DNA from: Streptomyces sp. NBC_00271
GTDB taxonomy: Bacteria > Actinomycetota > Actinomycetes > Streptomycetales > Streptomycetaceae
Assembly: GCF_036178845.1 (NCBI RefSeq)
Contig: NZ_CP108070.1
Coordinates: 9,796,001 to 9,860,000, forward strand
Direction: 5' to 3'
DNA length: 64,000 bases
Translations under genes and position numbers: made by a program
In this document: one piece after another, positions 54,060 to 62,608 of the stretch
How positions within the stretch are numbered: position 1 is the first letter of the stretch
Layout of the letters: the number at the start of each line of letters is the position of its first letter
Notes under the pieces: generated by a model
Told to the model about the DNA's origin: nothing
Database searches by the model: none
What the model saw: only the letters and a program-made list of their open reading frames with translations

Positions 54060-54956
54060 TCAGCTGTCCAGCGAGGCCACGTAGGGATCCAGTTTCGCCG
54101 GATTCATGACCCACATGAGGCGTTCGATGCCGCGCTCCGACACATCGACGCACAGCAGAGCAACGCTGTGTCCATCGGCCGAGACAAGGACGGCCGGCAT
54201 GCCGTTGGCCTCCACCCAGCGAACGTCCGCCTGAGGCCAGAGGCGTGGGGCGAAGGCGGCGAGGTATTTGGAGACATGAGAACGTCCGACGACCGGAATC
54301 TTGGATGCTCCGCGAATCCCTCCGCCGTCGCTGTAGCTGACCACGTCCTCGGTGAGAACGTCCTCGAGGACCGACAGGTTGCCGGTCTGCGCTGCGGAGA
54401 GGAACACCTCCAGGAGCCGCCGGTGAGCGGCAGGACTCACGGGCTCCTTGCGTTCCGCCGACAGATGTTTCCGGGCACGGCTCACCAACTGGCGCGTATT
54501 GGCTTCGCTCGTCTCCAACATGTCCGCGATCTGCTTGTACGGGTAGTCGAAGGCTTCCCGCAGAACGTAGGCAGCCCGTTCCACAGGGTTCAGTTTCTCC
54601 ATGAGGTGAAGAACCGCCAGGTCGAGCGCCTCCGCTCGTTCCGCACCCAGCTGCGGATCCACACGTGTGTCGACCGGCTCCGGCAGCCACGGCCCGATGT
54701 ACGACTCACGTCGCTTCGGTGCCGACTGGGCCAGGTTGATCGCCAGACGGGAAGTGACCGTGGCCAGAAACGCGCCCGGCTCCACGATGTCGGCACGATT
54801 GGTGTTCTGCCAGCGCACCCACGCATCCTGGACGATGTCCTCGGCTTCCACGACACTCCCCAGCACGCGGTAAGCGATGCCGAAGAGGTGGGGACGCGCC
54901 GCCATGAATTCCCTCGTTGCCTGGTCGAGAGAGTCTGCGTCATCCCGGGCGCGCAT
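54060..54956 (-). CDS. ECF41-family sigma factor with SnoaL-like C-terminal domain (2)
   Basis: A 298-residue ECF41 sigma factor: LFGIAYRVLGSVVEAEDIVQ, WVRWQNT, linker WLPEP, region 4 LNPVERAAYVLREAFDYPYK and IADMLETSEANTRQLVSRAR, then a SnoaL-like extension ending in NPAKL. It is clearly paralogous to the factor at 46370. ATG 54956 is chosen for GGAGG 6 nt upstream; the frame is open a little further. The nearest ECF41-type promoter on this strand is about 390 bp upstream. Confidence 0.94.
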   Translation of the reverse strand: MRARDDADSLDQATREFMAARPHLFGIAYRVLGSVVEAEDIVQDAWVRWQNTNRADIVEPGAFLATVTSRLAINLAQSAPKRRESYIGPWLPEPVDTRVDPQLGAERAEALDLAVLHLMEKLNPVERAAYVLREAFDYPYKQIADMLETSEANTRQLVSRARKHLSAERKEPVSPAAHRRLLEVFLSAAQTGNLSVLEDVLTEDVVSYSDGGGIRGASKIPVVGRSHVSKYLAAFAPRLWPQADVRWVEANGMPAVLVSADGHSVALLCVDVSERGIERLMWVMNPAKLDPYVASLDS

Positions 54957-55347
54957 AGGTGTCCTCCAGAAGTGCAGCACCATGCTACAAGCTGCCGCAG
55001 CGGTGCGCGTCTTCTCCGGAGGATCTTGAGCGATGCGAGAAGCGATGCGAGAGTGGCTGCCGACCTCGGGCGATGGTCACCGCTGTCGCGCGCCATCCAG
55101 AACGACTCGTTGCGCTCTCGCAGCACACCTTCGGGCACCAGCGCCCGGCGACATCAGCGAGCGCGGCGGCGACGTCGTCGGTCGACACAGGTCACATCAG
55201 CACGGGCGCAACAAGCACGCCCTCGCCGTACGTGGACAGGACCACGTGATTACCGGTACGACCTCGACACCGTGGTCCCGGGGCCTGGCGACAGTTCTGG
55301 AACCGATCAGGCCGGTGACGGTGCCGGCAGCGAATCTCTACACCTAG

Positions 55348-55374
55348 GACAGCGTTGGACCCGATGTTGTGACA
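55348..55374 (-). promoter_or_regulatory. ECF41-type promoter 7
   Basis: On the minus strand TGTCACA, 16 bp, TGTC. It would give the second sigma gene a leader of about 380 nt. In the 54957-55432 stretch I see no convincing gene, only a weak 67-codon frame at 54985-55188. Confidence 0.65.
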
Positions 55375-55432
55375 CCGCTTGACAACCTCCGTCAGCCGAG
55401 CGGTCCTCCCGGGGGTCGGATACGGTCTTTCA

Positions 55433-55459
55433 TTTCACAGATCCACTGTGCGTCCGGTC
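55433..55459 (+). promoter_or_regulatory. ECF41-type promoter 8
   Basis: TTTCACA, 16 bp, GGTC (one mismatch in the -35), 100 bp upstream of the cupin gene and divergent from promoter 7. Confidence 0.6.
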
Positions 55460-55558
55460 ATCAGTGGGAAACGGCCATGGGACCTGGATGCGCGGACACG
55501 CGTCGGGCTGACGGTATGCCCATCCCATGGCGTGACGGATGCATGGAGGTGCAACACG

Positions 55559-56002
55559 GTGTCGAACCAGGACTCGGTGCCCGGGACCGGCCGCCAGACA
55601 CCGTCGGAGGGGTGGAAGACGGCGGTGACGATGCTGCAGGACGCCGCACCGATCTCCGTCCCGGAGGGTGCCTCGGCGATGACCCTTCACGTCGAGTGGG
55701 AGCCCGGAGACCCGGGAACTCCGCCGCACCGCCACTCGGGGCCGGCGTTCGGGTACGTCATCGAGGGTGCTGTCCGTTTCGAGCTCGAGGGCGAGCTCGA
55801 GCGCGTGGTCGAGGCCGGCGGGACGTTCTGGGAACCGGGTGGTGACCCGATCCACTACCAGGACGGCAACGCGCTGGCCGATGCGCGGACCCGGTTCGTC
55901 GTGACCATGATGTGCGCGCCGGGCAAGCCCATGCTCGAACTGGTCGATGCGGAGGAACTGGAGCAGCGGGCCCACCTGCGGGCCCCGCGACCCACCGACT
56001 GA
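55559..56002 (+). CDS. Cupin-domain protein
   Basis: A 147-residue single-domain cupin: GTPPHRHSGPAFGYVIEGAV and FELEGELERVVEAGGTFWEP form the two metal-binding motifs (H, H, E and a late His in DPIHYQD). Such small cupins often dioxygenate or isomerise carbonyl compounds, or simply bind ligands. GTG 55559 has GGAGG 12 nt upstream; the open frame extends to 55379. The frame continues, after the stop, into a fragment of another gene. Confidence 0.85.
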   Translation: MSNQDSVPGTGRQTPSEGWKTAVTMLQDAAPISVPEGASAMTLHVEWEPGDPGTPPHRHSGPAFGYVIEGAVRFELEGELERVVEAGGTFWEPGGDPIHYQDGNALADARTRFVVTMMCAPGKPMLELVDAEELEQRAHLRAPRPTD

Positions 56003-56203
56003 CCCTTCTTCGCCGCCGCCGCACTGTGGTTCCCGCTGACCGCCGTGAGCCGTCACCGGCAGTTCGAACTGACCGATGTCGCACGGAGGTTGCCGTATGC
56101 GGTCGGCATGACCGCAATGGCTTGGATGACGAACCTCGGTCACTCCACAGGGTCGAAGGCCGGCGACGCGGTCACCGGAGTACGGGCGCTGAAGGCCGTG
56201 TGA
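56003..56203 (+). pseudogene. C-terminal fragment of a membrane protein (DUF5134-like)
   Basis: In the same frame as the cupin but after its stop, the sequence reads PFFAAAALWFPLTAVSRH and LPYAVGMTAMAWMTNLGHS, then GDAVTGVRALKAV and a stop. It resembles the last helices of DUF5134 membrane proteins. There is no start or preceding domain, so it looks like a remnant left by deletion. The 155 bp after it hold nothing I can support. Confidence 0.4.
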
Positions 56204-56358
56204 CCATTTGACAACAACGTGTGCCACGACGGACGGAACGGTGTCAAATTCAGCGTTTCGGTCGGGGCGTCGGAGTCGTTGCGGAAGGCATGGACGGAAA
56301 GCGACACTGACCTCCCCGCCACTCTCTTGGAGGCGCGGCAGGAGCCGTTCCGCCACGC

Positions 56359-57117
56359 TCAGCGGCTGAACAATTCGAAGACGACGGCCGGCTTCCCGCC
56401 GAAGCGCGCACTGTGCTCGCCGGTGCTGTCCATCAGGAAGCGGCGCGTGTACGTCTCGGGATCCTCGTCGCTCAATGCCTCGATGTACGCACGATGCTGA
56501 AGCAGCGACTGCACTGCCTGTTCGAAGCCCCGGTCCGCACGTACCGCGTGGGTGGGATTCGGGGAGTTGGCGACGGCGACCCATCGCACGCCGTTCCAGG
56601 GCCGCAGTTCCTGTTCGGCCAGTTCCGGGAAGATCCAGCGGTTGCCCGCGTCCGCCGCCGCGTCGAGGGCGGCGCGCCCGACGGCCACGTGATCCGGGGT
56701 GTTCCAGACCCCCGAACCCCAGGTCGCATGGTGGTTCAGAGTGATCAGCAACTCGGGCCGGTGACGACGGATGGCAGCGGCGATGTCGCGGCGCAGGGAG
56801 ATGCCGTACTCGATTGTGCCGTCCCGGTGGTCGAGGAACTCCACTGCGGAGACCCCGACGGCGGCTGCACTGGAGCGCTGCTCCCTCTCCCTCAGCGGTC
56901 CGGCCTCGGCCGGTGCCAGCGTGTCGATGCCCGCTTCGCCGCGGGTGGCGAGGACATAGGCGATCTCACGGCCGTCCTGGATCCAGGACGCGACGGCGGC
57001 CGAGCACCCGTACTCGAGATCATCAGGATGGGCCACCACGGCCAGTGCACGTTGCCAGTCGGTCGGCATCGGCCGCAGTTGCGCGAGAGGAGAATCGGTC
57101 ACAGCGCCTGCTTTCAT
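56359..57117 (-). CDS. PIG-L/LmbE-family deacetylase
   Basis: A 252-residue zinc-dependent N-deacetylase: VVAHPDDLEYGC (AHPDD motif), TRGEAG, FLDHRDG and HATWGSGVWNTPDHVAVG with the later zinc histidine. The family includes mycothiol-pathway MshB/Mca, so a thiol-stress role would fit this island, but sequence alone does not show it. ATG 57117 lacks a clear ribosome-binding site; GTG 57102 has AGG before it. It lies downstream of the CMD gene on the same strand, beyond a hairpin. Confidence 0.88.
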   Translation of the reverse strand: MKAGAVTDSPLAQLRPMPTDWQRALAVVAHPDDLEYGCSAAVASWIQDGREIAYVLATRGEAGIDTLAPAEAGPLREREQRSSAAAVGVSAVEFLDHRDGTIEYGISLRRDIAAAIRRHRPELLITLNHHATWGSGVWNTPDHVAVGRAALDAAADAGNRWIFPELAEQELRPWNGVRWVAVANSPNPTHAVRADRGFEQAVQSLLQHRAYIEALSDEDPETYTRRFLMDSTGEHSARFGGKPAVVFELFSR

Positions 57118-57336
57118 GGATTGTTCCCGTGGTCGTGCGAAAACCGCGGCGCGAGAGGTGGTTCCGTCAGCCACCCATGGGCCCGCCGATCCAGCGCCGG
57201 CCCGGTCCATCCACCAGCCCGCACAGGACATGTTGGCTTCCCCGACATCACCCATCGGACTGCGTCCGCCGATGGTGTCCCTGGCTGCGGGGTGGCGAAG
57301 TCCTCCGCACGGCCCGCCCTCGTGGGTGGTGGCGGG

Positions 57337-57373
57337 CCGTCTCCGCGCCGTGGGTCGGGGCGCGCGGAGACGG
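57337..57373 (-). terminator. Terminator after CMD gene
   Basis: Perfect 12-bp stem CCGTCTCCGCGC / GCGCGGAGACGG with a 13-nt loop, 22 bp beyond the CMD stop on the minus strand. A second repeat (ACGGCCCGCC / GGCGGGCCGT) follows at 57309-57340. Confidence 0.65.
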
Positions 57374-57394
57374 ACTGTGCGGCCGGGAGGTCCG

Positions 57395-57868
57395 TCAGCC
57401 GAACTGGCCGGGCTGGTAGTCGCCGGCCGGCTGCTGGACGATGACATTCACACGGTTGTAGGCGTTGATGACGGCGATGAGGGAAACCAGCGCGGCGAGC
57501 TGGTCCTCGTCGAAGTGCTTGGCGGCGTTCTCCCACACCTCGTCCGTGACCCCACCGGCCGCGTCGGCGATGCGGGTGCCCTGCTCGGTCAGCTCCAGGG
57601 CGGCGCGCTCGGCGTCGGTGAACACCTTGGCCTCCCGCCAGGCCGCGACCAGGTTGAGGCGCTGCGGGGTCTCCCCGGCGTGCGTGGCGTCCTTGGTGTG
57701 CATGTCGGTGCAGAAACCGCAGCCGTTGATCTGGCTGGCGCGGATCTTCACCAGCTCCTGGGTCGCGACCGGCAGCGTCGAGTCCGCGATCACCTTGTTG
57801 GCGGAGTTGATGTGCTTCAGCACCTTCCCAGCGAGAGGGTGGCCGAAGAAGTTGAGACGCGATTCCAC
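57395..57868 (-). CDS. Carboxymuconolactone decarboxylase/AhpD-family protein
   Basis: A 157-residue CMD-fold protein with the AhpD redox signature in INGCGFCTDMHTKDA (C-x-x-C-x-x-x-H). It has SRLNFFGHPLAGKVL near the start and FDEDQLAALVSLIAVINAYN near the end. This is the classic partner and target of ECF41 sigma factors, acting as an alkylhydroperoxidase. GTG 57868 has AAGGAG 6 nt upstream, better than the longer open frame to 57898. A strong ECF41-type promoter lies 38 bp upstream. Confidence 0.94.
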   Translation of the reverse strand: MESRLNFFGHPLAGKVLKHINSANKVIADSTLPVATQELVKIRASQINGCGFCTDMHTKDATHAGETPQRLNLVAAWREAKVFTDAERAALELTEQGTRIADAAGGVTDEVWENAAKHFDEDQLAALVSLIAVINAYNRVNVIVQQPAGDYQPGQFG

Positions 57869-57905
57869 GGTGATCTCCTTGCAGTGTTGTGGATACACAA
57901 CTATT

Positions 57906-57932
57906 GACCGGGGTGAGCGAAGACGTGTGACA
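57906..57932 (-). promoter_or_regulatory. ECF41-type promoter 9
   Basis: On the minus strand TGTCACA, 16 bp, GGTC, 38 bp upstream of the CMD start codon. Confidence 0.85.
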
Positions 57933-57989
57933 CTGCCTCAGTGTGACCTGAGTCTCATCCTTTCGGTTGTGGATACCCTCGTGCCAGGT

Positions 57990-58344
57990 GAAGCCCGGGA
58001 AATGGGTGTCGGCGGCCGCGCCGCCGCGGTGAACACCAGAAGCCGCTGTGACTGGTCGGGGTCGACGAAGTCGGCGGTGCGGGAGTCATGGCCGTCCCGT
58101 GCGTACGCGCCATGGAGATCTGCCACCAGCAGGCGGCTCTGCGAGGCGTGGTCGCTCTCGGAACGGAGCAGCCAGGAGGCCGGGTCGGTGAACCACCGGT
58201 AGCGCAGACTGGGTTGACCACCTGGGCGGGAGTGTCCTCGAGCCGGTCGAGGATGCGCATCATTCCCCGGTTGATGTGGTCGCCGCGCACGGCCATGCCC
58301 ACCACCGGCGCCGAGGCTCGTAGCACCCAACTGGGGGGGCTCAC
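57990..58344 (-). pseudogene. MmyB-like ligand-binding domain remnant of an XRE regulator
   Basis: One frame reads VLRASAPVVGMAVRGDHINR and MRILDRLEDTPAQVVN, then the match jumps to another frame with RYRWFTDPASWLLRSESDHA and RLLVADLHGAYARDGHD. Together these are the MmyB-type C-terminal domain of Streptomyces XRE regulators. The internal frame change with loss of about 35 residues, and the missing helix-turn-helix, mark it as decayed. It lies at the right edge of the stress island. Confidence 0.65.
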
Positions 58345-58453
58345 CTCGTCTCCGGGGAGCGGCGCCGGGTGACGGGTCGCGCTTCCGCGCGCCGAGTGAC
58401 GTGGGTCTCCGCGCCCTCACGCCACCGTCGCGGGCGCCCGCACACTGCTGTTC

Positions 58454-58954
58454 ATGGAACTGCATCGTTATCGGTTCAGAAGCGTGTGGGACTTCGCTCG
58501 ACCGCCGGACGAGGTGTTCGCGGTGCTGCGGGTGGTCGACGACTGGCCCCTGTGGTGGCCCGGAGTGCGGCGGGCGCGCCGTGTCGATGAGCAGTCGGGG
58601 GCGTTCCTGTTGCGCTCGCTGCTGCCGTTCGACCTCGACCTCACCATCACCGGCGCGTTCGAGGACACGGAGTCGAGGGTGTTGCGCGGGGTGGTCGACG
58701 GCGACCTGGAGGGTGTGTCGGGATGGAGCGTGCGCCCGCACGGGACCGGCAGCCGGGCGGTCCTCGAGCAGGACATGGTGGCGCGCAAGGCACTCATCCG
58801 CCGGCTCGAGGTGCCGTTTCGCCCGCTGTTCCGCGCCAACCACTATCTCCTGACGTATCGGGGACACCGTGGTCTGAAGGCATGGCTGGACGGCGGTCAG
58901 GAGGCTCGCCGCGCACGCGAGGAGGAGCGGCGGTCGGGTACCCGTTCCGAGTGA
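58454..58954 (+). CDS. SRPBCC-family protein
   Basis: A 166-residue START/Bet v1-fold protein: MELHRYRFRSVWDFARPPDE, then VFAVLRVVDDWPLWWPGV, FLLRSLLPFDLDLTITG and MVARKALIRRLEVPFRPLFR. It is similar to polyketide-cyclase-like SRPBCC proteins of unassigned role. It stands 78 bp from the spore-pigment hydroxylase but on the opposite strand; whiE clusters described so far do not include it, so I treat it as separate. Confidence 0.8.
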   Translation: MELHRYRFRSVWDFARPPDEVFAVLRVVDDWPLWWPGVRRARRVDEQSGAFLLRSLLPFDLDLTITGAFEDTESRVLRGVVDGDLEGVSGWSVRPHGTGSRAVLEQDMVARKALIRRLEVPFRPLFRANHYLLTYRGHRGLKAWLDGGQEARRAREEERRSGTRSE

Positions 58955-58980
58955 GACCCTCGGCTCACCCGGAACGGGTA
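58939..58980. terminator. Bidirectional terminator
   Basis: Stem TACCCGTTCCG-GTGAG / CTCAC-CGGAACGGGTA, one bulge, 8-nt loop, overlapping the SRPBCC stop and facing the end of the convergent hydroxylase gene. Confidence 0.8.
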
Positions 58981-59031
58981 CCGGCGCGTTGCACCGACGC
59001 GGACGTCGGGATCACGGTGTGAGCGGAGCCG

Positions 59032-60681
59032 TCAGCCCCGGTCCAGGATCGCCGTGAGGGCCTCCCGCAGTGCCGTCTCGGGGCTCGCCGAGGGGCCCTC
59101 GGAGCGCCAGGCGACGAATCCGTCGGGGCGGACCAGCACCGCTCCGTCCTCGGTGACGCCGTGCACCTCCGCCCAGTCCGTGTCGCTCGCGGGGGAGAGC
59201 TCCGCGTCGGCGCCGCTGCCGATCCGGTACGCGTCGAGCGGGACGGACAGCCGCTGGGCGACGTCCTTCGCCGCGCTGTGCCACTTGTCCGACGAGGTCA
59301 GCAGCACCATGGACCGCTCGTACAGGTCGAGGGTGGAGACCCGGGTGCCGGCGCGGTTCAGCCACATGTGCGGTGCCCGGCTGCCGGGCTCGCCGGTCAG
59401 GCGCAGGCCGTCGGGGACGATCGGCACCGACTGGTCGGCACCCAGGACCGCGCCGCGCGGATAGCGGTAGGCCAGCGCCACGTTGAGGATGCCGCCCTTC
59501 TTGCCGCCGGGGCCGGCGGCTCCCGGGGCGGGGATGTACCCGGGGTGGCTGTGCTCGACCGAACGGGACGAGGCGCGGGCGCTGGTCGCCTCGGCGACCG
59601 GGCGGCGCTCGGCGTCGTAGGACTTCAGCAGTCCGGGGCCCGCCCAGCCGCCCAGCACGGCGGCCAGTTTCCAGGCGAGGTTGTGCCCGTCCTGGATTCC
59701 GGTGTTGGAGCCGAACGCACCGGTGGGGGACATCTCGTGGGCCGAGTCGCCGGCCAGGAACACCCTGCCGTCCGAGTAGCGCTCGGCGACCCGCTCGGCG
59801 GCGTGCCAGGCGGCCCTGCCGGTGATCCGCACATCGAGATCGGCCACGCCCACGGCGCGTCGGATGTGGTCCGCGCACCGCTCGTCGGTGAACTCCTCCA
59901 AAGTTTCGCCCTGTTCGGGGTGCCAGGGCGCGTGGAAGACCCAGTGCTCCTTGTTGTCGACCGGCAGGAGCGCCCCGTCGGCCTCCGGGTTGGTCAGGTA
60001 GCAGACGATGAAGCGCCGGTCGCCGACGACGTCCGCGAGGCCCCGGGAGGTGAACGTGACGCTCACGTTGTGGAACAGGTCGCCCGGTCCGCTCTGCCCG
60101 ATGGCGAGCCGCTCGCGGATCGGGCTGCGCGGGCCGTCCGCCGCGACCAGGTAGTCCGCCCGGACGGTGCTGTGTTCGCCCGTCTCCCGGCTCTTGAGCT
60201 GCGCGGTGATCCCCTGCGCGTCCTGCTCGAACGACAGCATCTCGGTGGAGAAGCGCAGGTCTCCGCCCAGCTCCCGGGCGCTCTTCAGCAGCACCGGCTC
60301 CAGGTCGTTCTGGCTGCACAGGCACCACGCACCGGGGCTGAAGCGGGCGAGCCCGCCGCCCGGGTCGATCTCCTTGAACAGCCACTCACCGGCGTCGCCC
60401 ACCAGCGTCGGCGTCTGCATGATGCCGTGGTTCTCCGCCAGGACGGAAGCGGCCTCCTCGATGCGCCGCTGCACTCCGGCCACCCGGAACAGCTCCATCG
60501 TGCGCACGTTGTTGCCGCGCCCACGCGGATGGATCGAGGTGCCCGAATGGCGTTCGACCAGCAGGTGCGGCACACCGAGCCGGCCAAGGAACAGCGAGGT
60601 GGACAGGCCCACCAGGGAGCCGCCGACGATGAGGACCGGCGTGTGCTGACCGACCTCGCCGGCCTCTTTCAATCGGTTCAT
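59032..60681 (-). CDS. Spore-pigment FAD-dependent hydroxylase, WhiE ORFVIII-like
   Basis: A 549-residue aromatic-polyketide monooxygenase of the PHBH type: FAD motif VLIVGGSLVGLSTSLFLGRL, the DG motif in YLVAADGPRSPIRE, and the second FAD site VFLAGDSAHEMSPTGAFGSN. A C-terminal thioredoxin-like tail completes the family length. It is transcribed divergently from the ORFI homologue exactly as in the S. coelicolor whiE locus, so it likely hydroxylates the spore-pigment polyketide late in sporulation. CTGGAGG precedes ATG 60681. Confidence 0.92.
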   Translation of the reverse strand: MNRLKEAGEVGQHTPVLIVGGSLVGLSTSLFLGRLGVPHLLVERHSGTSIHPRGRGNNVRTMELFRVAGVQRRIEEAASVLAENHGIMQTPTLVGDAGEWLFKEIDPGGGLARFSPGAWCLCSQNDLEPVLLKSARELGGDLRFSTEMLSFEQDAQGITAQLKSRETGEHSTVRADYLVAADGPRSPIRERLAIGQSGPGDLFHNVSVTFTSRGLADVVGDRRFIVCYLTNPEADGALLPVDNKEHWVFHAPWHPEQGETLEEFTDERCADHIRRAVGVADLDVRITGRAAWHAAERVAERYSDGRVFLAGDSAHEMSPTGAFGSNTGIQDGHNLAWKLAAVLGGWAGPGLLKSYDAERRPVAEATSARASSRSVEHSHPGYIPAPGAAGPGGKKGGILNVALAYRYPRGAVLGADQSVPIVPDGLRLTGEPGSRAPHMWLNRAGTRVSTLDLYERSMVLLTSSDKWHSAAKDVAQRLSVPLDAYRIGSGADAELSPASDTDWAEVHGVTEDGAVLVRPDGFVAWRSEGPSASPETALREALTAILDRG

Positions 60682-60934
60682 TGATTGCCTCCAGCGTCAC
60701 CCGCGAGGTGAGTCAGGGATGGGATGCCGGCCGCTTTGAACGGCCATCAGTTTCCATGCCCTGTGCGGAGAGGATCGCGCGCTCCGGGCACCCGGATGGC
60801 ACACAGTTCACTCGTCCGCACCGGCGGGCTCGCGCGCCTCGGGGGTCGCGTCAACGATCGGCACATGGCGACCCCGGTCTTTGGACACGGCGGTCGTTCC
60901 TGACCTTCCGTGAAGAAGAGAAGAGGTGTGCCGG
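60682..60934. promoter_or_regulatory. Divergent spore-pigment promoter region
   Basis: A 253-bp intergenic region corresponding in position to the divergent whiEP1/whiEP2 promoters of S. coelicolor, which depend on sporulation regulators (P2 on sigma-F). I cannot assign -10/-35 elements with confidence. A small GGCCGCTTTGAACGGCC palindrome lies around 60730. Confidence 0.55.
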
Positions 60935-62056
60935 ATGACTAATTCGGGACGTATATCGCAATCGGCGTTCGACGGCTCCAGGCTTCGGGTGATCCTGCTG
61001 CTCGACCTGTACGAAGGAGCCCAGGAGCAGTTCCTCGACGCGTACGAGCACATGCGCAATCAGGTCGCGTCCGTCCCCGGACACCTCAGCGACCAGCTCT
61101 GCCAGTCGATCGAGAACCCCTCGCAGTGGCTCATCACCAGCGAATGGGAGAGCGCCCCGCCCTTCCTCGCCTGGGTCAACAGCGAGGAGCACGTCGAGAC
61201 GGTCCGGCCGATGCACAACTGCGTCCGGGACACCCGCTCGATGCGCTACAGCATCCTTCGGGAGACCACCCCCGCCCAGCCGCACGGCCAGAAGTCGGCC
61301 AAGGCGGGTATGCAGGTCGAGGCCCGGGTGGGCGAAGGTGTGGCACGCCATGCCCTCACCTTCACCGTCAAGCCGGGAACCGAGTCGAAGGTCGCGGAGA
61401 TCCTCGCCGGGTACGAGTCCCCCCAGGCCCAGGTCGACGACACCACGCGGCTGCGGCGCACCTCCCTCTTCATGCACGGCAACCGTGTCGTGCGTGCGGT
61501 GGAGGTGGAGGGCGACCTCATGGCGGCACTGCGTCACGTCGCCCGTCAGCCCGAGGTACGGGCGGTCGAGGAGGCCATCAACCCGTACCTGGAGCAGGAC
61601 CGGGACCTGAGGGACCCCGACTCGGCACGGGTCTTCTTCACCCGGGCCGCGCTGCCGTCCGTGCACCACGTGACGTCAGGCAGCAAGGCACCCGAGGAAC
61701 TGCGCCGCCACGCGCTCTACTACCCGGCCAAGCCAGGCTGCGGTATGGAGCTGGCCAGGTTGCTCGCCCACCAGGATGAAGCCGCGGCGGATGACCCGAA
61801 GAGCCCGGTGTACCGGAGCACGGTCTTCCAGCGTGACGACATCGTGGTGCGTCTCATCGACGTGACGGGCGAGCTGGACGCGGACCCCGTCGCCGCGCTC
61901 GGTGTCAAGGGCGCGAAGAAGGCCGCGGAGCTGGAGCGTCTCCTCGACGGTGCCGCGATCGGCGTCGAGGGCTCGCTGGAGACGGAACGCAACATCAACC
62001 GCCTCCTGTCGCACGTCGACATGATGCCCGTCACCGACCGCACGGCGGATTCCTGA
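60935..62056 (+). CDS. WhiE ORFI-like SchA/CurD-domain protein
   Basis: A 373-residue protein with three related ferredoxin-like modules. The first is an antibiotic-biosynthesis-monooxygenase-like domain (VILLLDLYEGAQEQFLDAY, ITSEWESAPPFLAWVN). Two SchA/CurD-like domains follow (HALTFTVKPGTESKVAEILA; RRHALYYPAKPGCGMELARL). It opens the spore-pigment operon, as ORFI does in whiE; homologues occur in sch and cur clusters. Its role in polyketide folding or retention is still poorly defined. AAGAGG precedes ATG 60935; GTG 60926 is in frame. Confidence 0.9.
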   Translation: MTNSGRISQSAFDGSRLRVILLLDLYEGAQEQFLDAYEHMRNQVASVPGHLSDQLCQSIENPSQWLITSEWESAPPFLAWVNSEEHVETVRPMHNCVRDTRSMRYSILRETTPAQPHGQKSAKAGMQVEARVGEGVARHALTFTVKPGTESKVAEILAGYESPQAQVDDTTRLRRTSLFMHGNRVVRAVEVEGDLMAALRHVARQPEVRAVEEAINPYLEQDRDLRDPDSARVFFTRAALPSVHHVTSGSKAPEELRRHALYYPAKPGCGMELARLLAHQDEAAADDPKSPVYRSTVFQRDDIVVRLIDVTGELDADPVAALGVKGAKKAAELERLLDGAAIGVEGSLETERNINRLLSHVDMMPVTDRTADS

Positions 62057-62059
62057 CAG

Positions 62060-62085
62060 AGGGCCGCGGCTTCGTCCGCGGCCCT
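62060..62085 (+). terminator. Intercistronic hairpin
   Basis: Perfect 10-bp stem AGGGCCGCGG / CCGCGGCCCT with a 6-nt loop in the 69-bp gap between ORFI and ORFII. It may attenuate or process the operon message rather than end it. Confidence 0.5.
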
Positions 62086-62125
62086 CCCTCCCCGGACGTC
62101 ACTGCCCCACCCGGAGGTATCAAGC

Positions 62126-62608
62126 ATGTTCAAGAAGCATCCACGCATCGTGGACCTGAGCGAGACGGAACCCAACCGCAGGCGCGGAGGCGACATCCGG
62201 GCCATGCTCACGCCCGCCACGGCGGGGTCCACCAGCGGCTTCATGGGCCTGGCCCTCATCCAGCCCGGCGAGCGCATCGGTGAGCACTACCACCCGTACT
62301 CCGAGGAGTTCGTGTACGTCGTCAACGGCGCCCTCGAAGTGGACCTGGACGGCGACTCCTTCGCCCTGCGGCCCGATCAGGGTCTGCTGATCCCGATCAA
62401 CATGCGGCACCGCTTCCGCAACGTCGGCGACACGGAAGCCCGCATGGTCTTCCACCTGGGCCCGCTCGCTCCGCGTCCGAGCCTCGGCCACGTCGACACG
62501 GAGGTGACCGACGACACCGCGCCCGGCCCCGAGTTCGCCACCGCCGGGGCGGACCTGTCCGCGCCGGACCACGGACAGCCGTCCGAGCGAAGTGGGGCCA
62601 TAAAGTGA
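62126..62608 (+). CDS. WhiE ORFII-like cupin
   Basis: A 160-residue cupin: [20 protein letters not shown] and the second motif [18 protein letters not shown] give a full metal site. In whiE, ORFII is the small cupin between ORFI and the ketosynthase, thought to assist cyclisation of the nascent polyketide. It overlaps the ketosynthase start by GTGA. Confidence 0.92.
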   Translation: MFKKHPRIVDLSETEPNRRRGGDIRAMLTPATAGSTSGFMGLALIQPGERIGEHYHPYSEEFVYVVNGALEVDLDGDSFALRPDQGLLIPINMRHRFRNVGDTEARMVFHLGPLAPRPSLGHVDTEVTDDTAPGPEFATAGADLSAPDHGQPSERSGAIK

